Positions 49,424 through 62,957 of a stretch of 64,000 bases of DNA are shown in pieces. The position numbers and the translations under genes were made by a program. The stretch is from Scenedesmus sp. ARA3 (Eukaryota > Chlorophyta > Chlorophyceae > Sphaeropleales > Scenedesmaceae): the NCBI GenBank assembly GCA_004335835.1, contig RWJK01001208.1, positions 1 to 64,000 of the forward strand, read 5' to 3'. Position 1 is the first letter of the stretch, and each line of letters starts with the position of its first letter. The notes under the pieces are model-generated. The model was not told the origin of the DNA. It saw only the letters and a program-made list of their open reading frames with translations, and did not search any database.

Positions 49424-51819
49424 ATGTCGGCAGTTGGTCCGGCGCAGTTCAAGCGCCCTCGGGTTGAGGAAGATGCGCAGGTAGCTGCAACACCTCAGCA
49501 GTCGATACTGCTGCTGCTCCCAGGCCAATGCAGCTGCGGAAGATCTAACGCCTGTGGCGCTGCATCTTTTCAACTTTCAGCAGGAGGAGTACAACCAGAT
49601 GGTTGGACCGCAGCTTCCAGGGCCCGAGGGTAAGCAGCAGCATGCCTGCTGTCTTGCTGCTGCTTCCTTGCTCGCTGCTGGCTTTCAGCAAGCATGGGAG
49701 GGGTGTGCACGTGTGCACTCTAGGACTCAGCAGCTCACAACACTACGTTCTTTTGCTTATGGTGCCAGCCGATACATTCCAGACCTCCACTTGCGCGAGC
49801 GCTTGCATGCCTGGTGCTGTGCTTTGACTCTCTAGGACAGCAGCGGGCTGTCACGTGCTGTCCTTCCACCCACTGTACTGTGTTGGCCCGTCAATCTTCG
49901 CTGCCTGCTGCAACAAACTGCTGCTGCTGCTGCTGCTTGCCGCAGGCCTGACGGATGCTGCGCGCGTGCATGTACTGGAGCAGAAGCTGCAGCACCTGCG
50001 GGCGTGGATGTCGCAGCTGCAAGCCATGATGGAGCGCAGCAACATGCAGGCGGCGCAGAATGCACGGCGCCTGTTCGTGGGAGGCCTGCCTGCAGACGTC
50101 ACACAGGTGCGGGGTAGTGTGTTCCACAGCAGCAAGTATTGAAACAGTGCAAGCAGTGATGCAGTACAGGATCAAGTCGCTGGGGGGTGATGCAGTGTGT
50201 GCGCAGTGTGTGCACAGGTACGGCTGCCGCCTCACAGCAGCAGGGCGGCACAGCAAGGCTTGCATGAGCAGCAGCATGCAGCAGCTGCTGCGCGTACGAG
50301 CGGATAAGGGTGGATGCTGGCATGGTCGACTCACCATGTACACAGGGGCAGGTCGCCATCACACTGCAGTGGAAAGCCGTAGTTGTTTGTGTCCGGAGCA
50401 GTGTGCAGCGTTTTTGGGCAGCGATGTGTGTCATTTGTGGCCTTGGGACAGCCGCAAATGGTGACAGCTCGTGGTGGGACGCTTTATGGCTGCCGTTTGC
50501 ACTACTCCTAGTTCTGTAATGCTACAGTCTGCCCTGACGGGCTGGCAACTACAATGTGTTTCAGTACCACTGCCCTGCTCTTCCCCTTAAAACTACACGT
50601 GCTGCTGCAGGAGGAGCTCACCTCATTCCTGAATGCGTCCATCCTCACGGCAGGCGCGGGCCTGGACAGCAGCCCGGCGCTGGCGTCCTGCAGGCTGCAG
50701 CCGGAGAAGAACTTTGCGTTCATTGAGCTGCGCAGCGCGGAGGAGGCCACCAACGTGATGGCGCTGGACGGCGTGTGCCTGCGCGGCGAGATCGCGGTCA
50801 AGGTGGGTCAAACTTCGGGTGTGAATGTAGGTGATATGTCATGTTTCGGAGCCGGATGCGAATTGTGGGATGACATTTGTTTTGTGTTCGTCTAGCGTCA
50901 GCGTTGTCAACCCGTGTGTCATCTGTAACATTCGCTACGCAATGCATGCGTCATTTTGCAGATTAAGCGGCCCTCCAAGTATGACGCGCACACCGCGATG
51001 ATGCTGGGCCCAGCCACGCCAGACCCCACGGTTGACCTGCGGGGGCTGATCATGGTCAAGCAGGCGGGCGCAGGCGGCATCGGCGGCAGCGGCGCGGAGG
51101 CGGGCCTGCCGATCACTGGGCGCTACGAGCGCAACTGGAACACGCTGTATGTTGGAGGGCTACCCATGGACTGGGGCGAGATGCAGGTGAGGCAAGGGGT
51201 GAAGGTCGGTGGCGGGCGGCTTGCAGGAAAGCAATCTGACTTGCAGGAAATCTAGTGCGGTTGTGTCGGGTGCCCTACTGTGCTGAAGGGTGTGTGTTGT
51301 GGGTCTGGCAGATGCTGCTTGGTGCGTCTGACACTCGTTGATGGTGTGCTCGTGCCTCTGTCCCGTGCCTTTCACAACGACACAGCCGGCGGTGACAAAT
51401 CTCCCGTCTGCCGGCTCATGTGGCTGTTCTAATATGCTGCTGTTGCTGCGTCGTGCTGCAGGTGCTTGAGCTGCTGCGCAGCTATGGCGAGGTGAAGTAC
51501 CTCAAGCTCATGCTGGAGAAGGAGAGCGGCCGCTCACGGGTGAGACAGCGACACAGCAGCAGCAGCAGTAGCAGCAGCAGCAGCAAACTCATTTGACATA
51601 GCAGCTGCAGCTGAGCGCAGAGTTCCAGCTCATCGGTGACAACACGTGCAGCAGCAGCAGAAGCAGTAACAGCAAGGGCTTACCGTCTGCACATGCACTG
51701 CAACGCACGCGCTGGGCCCTTGCCTGCTTTGTGCTGGCCACCTGGCCCAGCCGCATCCATGGTGTCTGATGCTGCCATTTATACTCGACCACCACTCGCT
51801 GTTTGAACACTGCTGCTGC

Positions 51820-51870
<51 letters not shown>

Positions 51871-51920
51871 NNNNNNNNNNNNNNNNNNNNNNNNNNNNNN
51901 NNNNNNNNNNNNNNNNNNNN

Positions 51921-51974
<54 letters not shown>

Positions 51975-53197
51975 AGGGCTACGCCTTCTGCGAGTTTGCG
52001 GACGACGCCGGCACTGAGGCCGCGCTGTCTCAGCTGAACAACTACCACATCAGCAACCGCTTCATCACGGTCAACCGCATGATGGAGTACAAGGCCGCGC
52101 AGCAGCAGCAGATGGGCGGCATGGGCGGCCCGATGGGCTCTGCAGTGGGCATGATGGGTGGGGGTGGCAGCGGAGGCATGATGATGGGGGGTGGGGGTGG
52201 CAGTGTGGTGCCAATGCAGCCTGGGCTGGGTGCTGCTGCTGGTGGTGGCTACCAGGGTGGTGCTGCCAGTGGAGGAGGCATGATGGGCAGTCAGGGAGCA
52301 GCAGCAGCAGGAGGCATGGGTGGGATGGCTGGGATGGGTGGGTATGGAATGCAGGGTGGTGGCGGGATGGGGATGGGTGGGCAGGGGGCGGGGCAGATGG
52401 GTATGGGGATGGGTGGGGTGCAGGGTGGTATGATGGGAGGTCAGGGCGGTATGATGGGCGGTCAAGGCATGATGGGTGGAATGGGTGTGCAGCAGCAGGT
52501 GGGGGGTATGATGGGAGGGCAGGCTGGGGGGATGATGGGCGGAATGGGCGGGCAGATGCAGCAGCAGCAGCCGATGTATGCAGGGCAGCAGCAGCAGATG
52601 GGTGTGGCAGGAGGGTACGGCGGGATGCAGCAAGGGGGGTATGGGCAGCAGCAGATGGGGGGTGCAGGTGGCGCATACAACCCCATGCTGGCTGGCGCTG
52701 GTATGTATGGTGCGCAGCAAGACGGGTATGGCAGTGCTGCTGCAGCAATCCCTGGCTTGGGAGGTCAGCAGCAGCAGCCGCAGATGGGGTACAGTGCAGG
52801 CATGCAGGCAGGGTACGGAGGTGATGCTACTGCTGCTGCTGCTGGCACTGGTGTTGGTGCTGCTGCCGGCGGCTATGCTCAGCAGCAGCAGCCGGGTGGC
52901 GTGTCAACCCGTCAGGGGGATTACGCAGCGGCACCAAGCGGACCAGCCAGCAACTCAGCAGCAGCAGGCGGCACCCCAACTGCAGCAGCGGCAGCAGCAA
53001 CAGCAGCAGGTGCTACAGGAGCCGGCAATGCTGCTGCTGGTACAGCGCAGCAGCAGATGGGTGGTGCTGCAGCATGGCAGCAGCAGCCGGGCGGGCAGAT
53101 GGGGTACCCACAGCAGCAGCAGCAGCAGCAGCACCCCTACGGCAGCTTCCCTGGTATGCCTCAGCAGAACTGGAACATGGGAGGGGCACAGCAGTGA
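49424..53197 (+). CDS. U2AF large-subunit-like splicing factor
   Basis: It probably recognises the polypyrimidine tract at 3' splice sites. Exons 49424-49480, 49581-49629, 49946-50106, 50611-50802, 50962-51186, 51462-51539 and 51977-53197 join in phase to give 660 residues. RRM1 (from about residue 75) has RNP2 ARRLFVGGLP and RNP1 KNFAFIEL. RRM2 (from about residue 212) has NTLYVGGLP and GYAFCEF. The spacing and the IKRPSKYD linker match U2AF2 (IRRPHDYQ). The N-terminal RS domain, the U2AF1-binding Trp motif and the C-terminal UHM are not seen. A tail of about 350 residues rich in Met, Gly, Gln and Ala (repeated MMGGQGG-type) takes their place. It may be a diverged U2AF2 or a paralogue. The last intron is a CTG microsatellite containing 50 N. 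Confidence 0.87.
51811..51976 (+). repeat. CTG microsatellite with assembly gap in the U2AF-like gene
   Basis: CTG units run from 51811 up to the CAG acceptor at 51974-51976, interrupted by 50 unknown bases (51871-51920). The true repeat length is unknown. It occupies the position of the polypyrimidine tract of the last intron. Confidence 0.95.
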
Positions 53198-55408
53198 GTG
53201 CAGCAGCAGCAGCAGCAGGCCATTGTACGTCACAGCACTGCCGTGTTGTGGCGCTGCTGCAACAGTCAGCTAGCAGCAGCTGATGCCATGCTGCTGCGGC
53301 TGCTGCTGCGGCAGCATGCTCTCCTGCGTGCAGCAGTATGCACAGATCAGTGGTCTTGCCGCCTGGACTGCTGGAGAATCTGGCGGGCCCCACGCCAGTG
53401 GGCGAGCTGCTACATGCAGCTCCGCATGCTGGTGTGTTGTGCTGCGCCGCTATGAGGAGGAGCTTGTGCTGAAGGCAAGAGCAGCGGCAGGCAACAAAGA
53501 GCTACTGAAGGGCTGGTGCACAGCGGCTGCAGGACAAACAGTGGCACAGGAGGTATGTGCATAGAGGCTCTGCAGTTTGTTTGACCTGGGTTCTGGCTGT
53601 ATGGCGCTGTTTGGTTATATCAAGGTCATTCCCTTCTTCGCGCGCCGGTGCACACGGGCATGAGAGGTTGTGTGCACTAAGTTGCTGCTTTGGGTTGCGG
53701 TGGTTGGCATATTACTTTACAACTGCCGTTTAGGAGTGTGCATGTTGGTTCAACGGTCGTTACTTTGAAACAGGGCCGTTGGTGCCCTGCATGCCTGCTG
53801 GCGGTCATTCTTTGGGTCGACAATGTTGCCTGCTTGCAGTAAGTACTTTACAGCTCCACTGCCCTACAAGTTCGGCCGCATAATGCGAGTTTTGCAGCTG
53901 CCTCAGGCTTTTTTCTATGCATGCTGGATGTTATTTTGCCCAGTACTCTTTGTGTGTGAGCACCATTATATTTTACATGGCAACCTCAGAGCTGGGCTTG
54001 GCGTCAGCTGCTTGGGACGGTGTTGAATGTGAAGGACCGTATCGCTGCATGCATGCAGAGCTGCAGCTGTATCTTCCTGCTGCTCTTATGTTCATGTGGC
54101 TGCTTCAATGCAATTTGTAGAGCTGCTATGTTATATGGGTAGCTGTTACAGGTTGACCGTGCTATTAGTCTTCAAGGGTTGAGCTGGTCATACAAACAGC
54201 AATGTTGCTGCTGTTGTGCGGCACCTGAGCAGTGCTTCCAGATGGGTTGATAGTATGGTGCACCGCTGTTTCTTTTTGTAAGTATTTCAGCATAAGCTTT
54301 GCTGCTTTGCCGCCTTACCTATAAAGGCGGAAAGAGGCCATGCCAACGTTGCATGTACACATCCTGCTTGGGCTTTCTGACACCCATAGGCGGAGTCTTA
54401 TGCCGTTCCACTCCGCGTATCAGGTGTGTTTGAGAATCAGAGCAACCCTAGTTGGCTTGGTCACTCTGGCAGTTCCCACCTGCCACCCGCTATTGGCGTC
54501 TGTCACCTGCACTGGCACCCGTTTGAATCGGCTCCGACAAAGTCAAGGCGTGCATGGTTCTTGAAACCCAAGCAAGCAAGACATCATTCCACAGGTAGGA
54601 GCTCTGGTACTCAAGTGTCAACAGCGCTTCAGTGCATGGCATTTAGTATAGCAATAGCAGGCTTGTTTACCGGCCGCCTATGCGTTTTTCAAAGGATCTG
54701 TTCAACCTTGGCAATCCCTGTTGAACGTGAGGTTTAACTTCTGTCATATCTGTGCCGCACTGTCAGCACGCACAGCAGCCCGCTTCAGAGAGGCCTGGGA
54801 GAGCTGCCTGGCCAAACAGCGAGCGAGCTGGCCTCATTTGGCAGGACGTGGATGCTGCTTTTAGTCAGACAAGAAGCTTTAATGTTTGAATGGCTCATGT
54901 TAAAGTGGCCTTGGGTGCTTACCGCCTTGTCCCTGGAGGGCAACCAAACACATCATGTACTTGTGCTATCGCACGATCTGCTTGTTGTTACAAATGTAAT
55001 GTTCCGCGTCGGGTGAGGCTTGGTTGAGACGATCAGGTATCAACTCAACTACGAAGTACAAGCTGTCACTTGGCCCGATTTTGAACCCCTGCTTTGGTGC
55101 TCTACTTCGCCCCACTGATGTGTGCCTATAAAACGTCGATGTTTTTCCATTGCTTTCCTGTATTCATTCGCCTCTGATTCTGTCCAAGGGTCCACAAACG
55201 CCAGTCGCGTTGACAATCAGAAGTGCGAATTAGACCACAAGAGCTGCTTGTATCATATGAAAACAAATATGTTCATCCTGTAGTACCTCTTTCTTTTGTG
55301 TTCACTGGGTCATGCTGTCTGCATGCTGACCTGCTGCCTTCACAGCAGCAGGTTCCTGCTGCGGCGATAACGTGATAGAGCCGGGTCTACAGCTTCCGTA
55401 GCAACGCT
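53198..55408. other. Intergenic, no gene recognised
   Basis: It contains the 3' region of the U2AF-like gene and the promoter of the TMEM185-RING gene. Short ATG frames (for example 53823-54026 and 54426-54737) have no splice or family support. Confidence 0.45.
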
Positions 55409-58400
55409 ATGTCGACGATGGCGCAGCGCAGCAGCGGCCTGGCTGGCGTGGATGGCGGGGAGAACTTGATCCTGACTCCCTCCAAGCTTCGGCTGTACAG
55501 CTATGTGTTTGGGCCGTACGTCACAAGCCTGTGGCTGCCCAACTCAATCTTTGCAGCCCTGCTGCTATGGAAGGCAAGTTGACCACATTGCTTGCCACTG
55601 ACAGCAGTTGGATCTGCACCTGCAGCCAGGCTGACTCGTCCCATGCTGCACGTGTGTGGTCCTGATGCAGATTGCCTATGCCGCCCCTCTGGCATGGTGG
55701 ACAGTCTTCCTGCCTCTCTGGATTGGGCACGGTGGCCACCTGCTGCTGGTGCTAAGCGTATTATTGAATGCCGTAGGTTGATGCGCTGTGGCAGAACACG
55801 TGAAAGCTGGGACCGCGGGGTAGCTCCAAATAGCTGGAAGCCAGCAGCTGCAGGAGCTCCATCATTGGTTGCACACAGCCTTAGCGTTGCCAGTTGAATC
55901 TGGCACGTTGATGCTGTTTGTTCCTGTGTTAAAATGGCAGTCCTGCAGGCAGCAACATGTGCAGTGGCCATTTATGATGCCAGCAGTACAGCCTACTTTG
56001 TCTGCCAGCCTACGCTGCACCATGAGCCAGAGTTCAGTACACAGCTGTACAGAGCACTTCAGTTGCTCGTTGTAGATGCAGATGTGTTTGGACAAGCCCT
56101 GCACAGGGCTTGTGGGGTTTCCTGCAAGCAGCATACCTGTCTGGCGCGTGGCCACCCTGCCTCACCCTTACCTGCTGTGATGGTTCCTTTGCTGCTTGCA
56201 GGACAAACTTGTGGAGCAGCAGTTGGGCCCAGCACCACCTGCACGGGCCTCTCCAGGCATGGTACTGCAGTACAGTACCATGATGGCCGAGCGCCGCGCA
56301 TCACTGCTGGTGGACAACATAAGCAGCCTAGTGGAAGGGCTTGCAGGGGTGGCCGTCAAGGTGTGCAAGCCGCAGGTTGCTGCCGGTCTCAGCGCACGTC
56401 ACAACACCAGCCGCTGCAACATGAGCAGGTCTAGGAGCATCAAAAACAGCAGAAGACAGCAGCAGATAAAGTTTGTGCAGGCATGCTGTGTTTGAGCTGT
56501 GTTGTGCTGCTGCTGCTGCCTGCCACCCTTTCTCCTGCAGTCAGTGGTTTGCAAGGCCCTGACCGAAGGCAAGCTGGGCTATGACAACTTCAGCTGGCGC
56601 TTGTTAATGCTACCTGTCTGGTGAGAATCCTGCAAGCAGATGCACATCCACAGCTGCAGTAGAACTGAGTGCAGCTGATTCAGCAGCTGGCACTAACTAG
56701 CACCAGCTGCAACAGCAGCATAAGCATGCATAGCAGCTGTGTGGATTGAACCAGCTCAGCTAGCAGCTGTCTCGTCAGACAGCCTGCTGACGGACTTTTA
56801 GTACTCTCCACTCACGGTGCCTCGCTTTCTTCAACATACTGACTGCCTCTTCTTGCAGGATCGCCTGGTTCATCACATTCGTGATGTCGCTGTTCAAGCC
56901 GCGCCGTGAGCGCACCATGGGCAGCATGCGCGACCTGCTGTTCATCTGCCTGCTGTTTGTATCGCTGAAGCTGGACGGTGTGGCTGCCTACACCTGGAGC
57001 GTGGTGTTCCTCATCCCGTGGATGTGGTTTGGCGCCCTTTTCTTGGGAGCAATTGTGGTGAGCAGCAGTGCTGTGTTGCTGGTACCTGGGCGATTTGGGC
57101 TGGAGCAGCAGCGTACCTTCTGTCAAATAGGCAGTGTCGGCATGCAGCATAGATGCAACAACAGAGCTGGTTAGCAGCACATGGTGGCCGGGCGGCCAGT
57201 GTTGAGCATTACCAGCAGCTGCATCACGCTGCCTGCGCCCCTGCCTGACTGCTGTGTCAATTTCTGCTGTGCAGACCGCGTGTGTGATTGTGGTGGCATA
57301 TGCTTGCATGGACATGCGGGAGCTGGCGCTGCCTGGCGGCTTCCTGCTGCTGCTGTTATCAGCTGCAGCGCAGCTGCCCTTCTTCATCTACCTGTGCAGC
57401 TACCTGGAAGGGGACACAAGCATCACTTTGCAGGTTGGTTTGGGCTAGTTGAGCAGTGGCAGCTAGCATTTTGTGTGCAGCAACCTGCGTACAGGCGGGG
57501 GTGATTGCCTATCTGGCCTTGCAAATGATATAACAGGCCAGCTTTCACTGGTCCAGCTTGAATTGGCAGTGGCTACATCTGACTCATATTCGCAGCATGT
57601 TGTGCTGAGCTAGAGTGCTCCATGCTTCTTGCTTGCCTCTGCATATCCTTGTGCTCACTGTTATTGCTCTCCCTGCTTGCTGCTGCAGCAAATCCTGATC
57701 CCTCAGATCGCCAGCTGGTTTGCAATGTGGGTGTCAGGCCTTATCATCTGCTACGGACTGTTCAAGAAAGAGCAGCTGCGTGCGCGACTGGCGGCAGCAG
57801 GACAGGTGGGGCACTTCGTTGCATATAATAAATGCCTGAGAGTCTCTGCTCTTTCACAGCTACTAGTTGCATTCATGCATGCTCCCATACTGCTGCCTGG
57901 CACTGTGCTGAAGCCCAGCCACCATGACCATACAGGACAGGGTCACCATCACTGCTCATCTGCTCAAATGCCTGTGACCGCTTCTGCTTCTTCAGGTGTG
58001 GACTGCGCATGAGTCTGCTGCGCGTGAGCTTATGAGCCTTGAGCTGGAAGACATGCGCGCAGCTGTGGACAAGATGAGCGATGAGGAACTGGCACAGGTG
58101 GCAATTCGCATGATGGCGGTGAGTCTTGCATTGAAGTTGATGTGGCTGTGCCGTCTGTGCAGGGATGCCAGGCAGTAGTGACTTGACGGCAGCAGGTCAA
58201 CAAGACAATGGCAACTTGCAGGACTGTCACTTGAAGGGGGCTGCTCTTCAGGTCGTGTAGCATGGCTGAAGTTGCCTGCAGACGTAATAGTGAAAGTTGC
58301 AATGGTAAAATCACCTTGCTTGAAGGTCAATCCGCACGTGGAATCTGGCCTGTTGTTATGCTGACCACCTGGTGCTTGATGCTGCCTGCTGCTGGTTGTG

Positions 58401-59435
58401 CTGAGCAGGGCAAGGCGCAGCCGCAGCAGCTGCTGCGAGTGGGCAGCACTCTGTACCGGCGCGCGCTGAGCTTCTCTGCGGGCAGTCCAAAGGGCACCAT
58501 GTCAGTCATACGGCGCCTTGATGGGGACGGCACTGCGCAGCTTGGGGAGCTGATGGGCGCTGCAGCAATGGAGGAGGTGCGCAGCGGAGGGGCAATCGTA
58601 GTACGTGGCAGTTGTTGAGCAAAACCTGCAGGATAGTCGGTCGGTAGCGGCCTAGCATGCTGCAGTGCTGGCCACCCTTGCACAACGCCAGCTGCGGCTA
58701 AACCGCTGCAAAACCAACCGTCCAGCAAAAATTGCCACCCATCATGTAGCTGCATCTCCTGGAAAGGCATGACTGATGAGTCCTCCATCTTGCTGCCGCT
58801 GATGTGATGCTGACGGCTGTTGATCTGTTGCCTTGCAGGGCCGTCCATGGCCAGATCTGCCATCGCAGGCTGGCGATGAACATGGTGCAGTGTGCGTGTC
58901 GGTGCAGCTGCGGCCACGCCAGCAGGCAGCCCCTGCAGCAGCCAGCGCTGCTGCAGTGCCTGCTGGAGGTGCAGACACCTCTGTGGACAAGCAGCAGCAG
59001 GAGCAGCAGCAGACAAACGCAGATGTCACAGTAGAGGTAGCTGCAGCAGCTGGCGAACAGACGGTCAACCACATAGATAGCAGCAAGGCAGCGGCAGATG
59101 CAGCAGCACCAGCAGCAGCAGCGCTGCGGCTGGCGAGCCCCTGTGGGGACGCAGATGATGGGCTCTGCACGATCTGCTATGACAACCATGCCAGCTGCGT
59201 GTTCATGGAGTGCGGCCATGGCGGCTACTGCTGGCGCTGCGCGCACCTGCTGTTTGCGCGGCCGCCCAGCGAGTGCCCTGTCTGCAGGCAGCCCATCCAG
59301 CAGGTTGTGGAGCTGGAGGATCCTGCAGGTGGTCAGGTCGGTGTGCCGGTGCGGGTGAAGGCACATGCTAGCACACGCAGCAGCAGTGGGGCTGGTGGTG
59401 CTAAGGGGTCTGGTGGCGGCTGGTTCAAGCGGTGA
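55409..59435 (+). CDS. Multi-pass RING E3 ligase, TMEM185-like
   Basis: Probable membrane-bound ubiquitin ligase. Eleven in-phase exons encode 671 residues: 55409-55573, 55671-55772, 55949-56071, 56202-56360, 56541-56620, 56859-57057, 57275-57433, 57689-57805, 57996-58118, 58409-58600 and 58839-59435. Eight or so hydrophobic segments occupy residues 35-370. LLFICLLFVSLKLDGVAAYTW and VVFLIPWMWF match the repeated motif of the transmembrane Fragile-X-F (TMEM185) family. A soluble region follows. A C3HC4 RING lies at residues 583-622: C-x2-C-x11-C-x-H-x3-C-x2-C-x11-C-x2-C (LCTICYDNH...CPVCRQPI). The first intron has a GC donor (AAG/GCAAGT). The substrate is unknown. Confidence 0.9.
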
Positions 59436-61278
59436 TGTGCTGGCATGCCTGTGGCGTAAGCTACGCTGTGTGAGGGGTGTGATCGGGTGAAGCACTGATG
59501 GGTAGGTTGCTGCAGCAGACTGCAGCAGTCCGACATTTATTGGTCTGAGTTTACTAGCAGGGCTGTTGCCTGACAGGTTTTGTTCTGTTGCAGTGATTCA
59601 GGGCTGCAGCCTCAGAGGGGGCACAAATGTAGCTTAGGCATTTCTTCATGACATGATTTGGTGGTGGCTCAGTTAGGTTAGGCTAGTTACATGATGCACT
59701 TCCTAGGTGATGTTTGCGATCAGTGTGCTTCTCCAAGCTGTGTTACATTTTGTTCTTCAACCGTCCACAAGTCATGCTGCAAAAGCATGCAGGCGGCCAA
59801 AACATACATACCTTGCTCTGTGGCAAGGTGCCTGGCACGGCATGGCTGCTGGCCTCTGCCTTCATGCAGCACAGCTTCTGCAAAACAAAGGCAGGATGGA
59901 TAATTCCTGTAGCAGCATGCCAAATAGGAACCGGCAGTGGTGCTGGCACACGCACACGTAGGCCTGGCATCTGCGAGTTTTCCATCTGGCTACAACACCT
60001 CTTGTTGTGCCAGCCGAGCAACGTAGTGAGTGGTGCAGTGGGCAGGCGCGCAGCTGTGCGTACATGGTTAGTCATGACTGCATACACCAGGGATACACAT
60101 GCAGCAGGCGTGTAGGTGTGCCTTTGGCCGGGTCACCAGATACCCTTGGGCAGGATGCATACATTGATGCCTGGGCCACCAGGCGCAATTACAATTTATC
60201 GACGCGCAACTGTAGGGCTGGGCTGGAGGCTGAAGTCAGCCAGCTGGTTTTTGGTGTCACTCAGGCTTTAAATGGTGTGCAGCAGGTGATGTGTGGGCCA
60301 CGCTCAGCCAAAGGTGACTGCCTGGTGACCTAGGCCGCGCGTGGTCATCAACATAATAGGCTGTCAGGCACAGTCCTTTCTTAAGTGTGAGCCAGGCATA
60401 CTGTATTCTGAATCGTGCGCCTGATTAGTGCAATGCTCAGTGCTAGCGCTGTGCCACTCGGCAGAGGTGTGGCCGCAGAACTCCTGTTGCAGCACCCTTC
60501 TGCAGCACTCTTGCGGCTGGCATATGTTCCGCCATTGGCTTTGCTGCTGGGAAGTGTGTATGCATAGTGTCAACACCACGTTGGTGTGTGTACAGTCTGT
60601 GCATTGATGTATCTAGATCAGCACCCTGTCGTGTGGCAGCACTGTTGCACGACGCGGTTGGCTATTAGCGACCTTGGCTGCTACTTGTGTGTGCACATCG
60701 CATCTTCATCGCATCTTTAACAACAGTGGGCAGCTGTTGCGGCTGCAATTTTACCGCTTGGCAGCTGTGTCGTATTGTTGACAAGTGTACCTGGTGTTAT
60801 GCAGGCTGCTTTTTCACACAGCTTGCAGACATGCTAACGGTAACATGAGATCACCCTAGCATCTTCCTGTCTGCTCGAAATTTTATTCCCACACAAACAG
60901 CATACATGCCCACATCTCTGCAGTTACTTCATGCTGACTTCGTCTAATTTGTACAGTGGTTGTCACAAACAGCTCTGTCGTATTGCGCCTGCAGCGCCAG
61001 CCACGCCATGCGGCAGAACATCAGCAGCTCAGCACAGATAACACACTGTCACCATTACAAAGCCTATATATATATTCCCTATCACCCCCGCGGAGGTTCT
61101 GCAACATGTTGCAGCTGCTGGAGCTATAATATGTTACACCACAACTGTTCATGCACCTTTAAACTACCTCTTTGGTGAGCCAGCAGCTGCTGCATCAACT
61201 CGCCAGGTCGCCATGTTCAGCCAGCACTGCACTACAGCGACAACTCCTCATCTATCACATATCCGAGCCGTAGACGCA
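59436..61278. other. Intergenic between convergent genes
   Basis: About 1.8 kb with no supported exon. It holds the 3' regions of the RING gene and of the Em-like gene. Confidence 0.5.
61055..61059 (-). promoter_or_regulatory. TGTAA poly(A) signal candidate (minus strand)
   Basis: TTACA on the plus strand reads TGTAA on the minus strand, about 220 bp after the Em-like stop codon. Confidence 0.3.
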
Positions 61279-62912
61279 TCAAGCATTGTCAACATCAGTG
61301 TACTTTGCCTTCTCCTCTGGGTCATGCTCATATCCGGTGCTGTAGCCGCCTGCAGGCATTATGCAAAGTGGCGCGTGTGAGGGCAGCAATTGTACATCAA
61401 GGGGGCTGTCGGACTGCCTGCTGATAACCTCACAGCTGTGGTGCTGCCATGCTGGTGTGCTGCTGCCAACTTGAATTGAATGCGCGTGGTTGGTGAGGAG
61501 GCGTTCATACAGGGTTGTTAAGAACCTGCTGCCCGAGCCAGAGGCAGGGCCATGCAGCTGGGCAGTGCTGTTTCACGCTGTCAAACGTCATTTACCCTCT
61601 CAGCTGCCGGCATTGTACGGCAGCTGCAGGTGCGCCTGCGTGCTATGCTGTGTACATTTTGAAGCTGCAAACACCCCGCCAGCAGCTTGACTGGTGACAG
61701 CCAGCTCACCTTTCTTTGCGCCTGTCTGCCCCATCTCGCTGTAGGCGGCGTGCACGTCACCTGCAGCAGATACAGTTGGTGGTGAGCACAGGTCCCTGCG
61801 CCAGAGGAGCTCGGGCTGCAGAAAGTGCTCGAGCATTGTTGCTTCTTGAAAAGGGAGTGCTTGTTCCTCAGCTGACTCAGCGAGTGGATGATGCTGGCTG
61901 GCATGACTAACAAACAGTTTCCGTTATGCCTGCTGACTGCTCTGGGGTCCAGGATTTAGCAGGCCACTGCTCAACGATAGCCCAGCGCAATAGCAGCGTT
62001 GCTGCCACAGCAGGCGACACTGTGGAAAGCATCTGAACCACCATCAAAAATCCATCACTACCCGCGGACTGCAGTACTGGATAGGCTACACCCAATCATT
62101 CCCACAACACTGTACAAATCTTGACCTGCTGCAACAGCAAATGATGCCCCATGGCAGAGTGCAACAAGCCGACACTCACCGCCGTGCTCCTCGGCCATCT
62201 GCTTCTTGCGCGCCTCCCCGCCACGCTTGCCGCCGATGGTGCCACCCACACTCATCTGCAGCAGCACGCAACAGTAGCCAGTGACAGCAGAAATATAGCA
62301 ATCAGAGTGGCTGCCACTAAATGGACATGCCTGTTGTTGCACTGTATCGGTAGTACGAGACAGCAGATGCCCAGTAGGTAACCAACCTCTCATTGTTAAA
62401 GGCACAGCTGCCAGCACTGTAGCATAGTGTAGGGCAATGCCAACGCAGAGCTGAGGCTGCTCTGCTGCTGCTGTTGCCAACAGAACGACATGTGCAGGCT
62501 GCACTCCGGGAGTGCACAGGCAGCAGCGGCGTTGCCTGCTGGCTAGCTTTCATCTTAATTCTGCCACTGTGCAAGACAATGCAGCTGTTGCAGCTGCTGC
62601 TTTGATTGCTGTACGTGTGAATGCATTTATAGGCTCACCTTCTCATCACTGTCCAGCTCATCAAAGTTCTTGTCAAACTTCTGCGGAGGCAGTGTGGGAC
62701 AGCAGAGGAGGTGTAATGCAGCGTTGGTAAAGATCCTTAAGTGAGGCTCAAGACTGCCCTATTTGGCTGCACCAGGTTGATGCCTTGTCAAGTGTGTTGA
62801 CGCATGCGCATGTTGTCCATACCTCCATTGCATGGCAAATGCCTGCTGCACAGTGGCACCTGCATGTGTAGTCTGCAATTAAAACAGCCTGCTTTGTGCA
62901 CTAGTCGTGCAT

Positions 62913-62957
<45 letters not shown>

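Noticed and set aside
51779..52748. Long minus-strand frames rich in Pro, His, Cys and Ser
   Set aside because: They are shadows of the Met/Gly/Gln-rich tail of the U2AF-like gene and run through the N gap.
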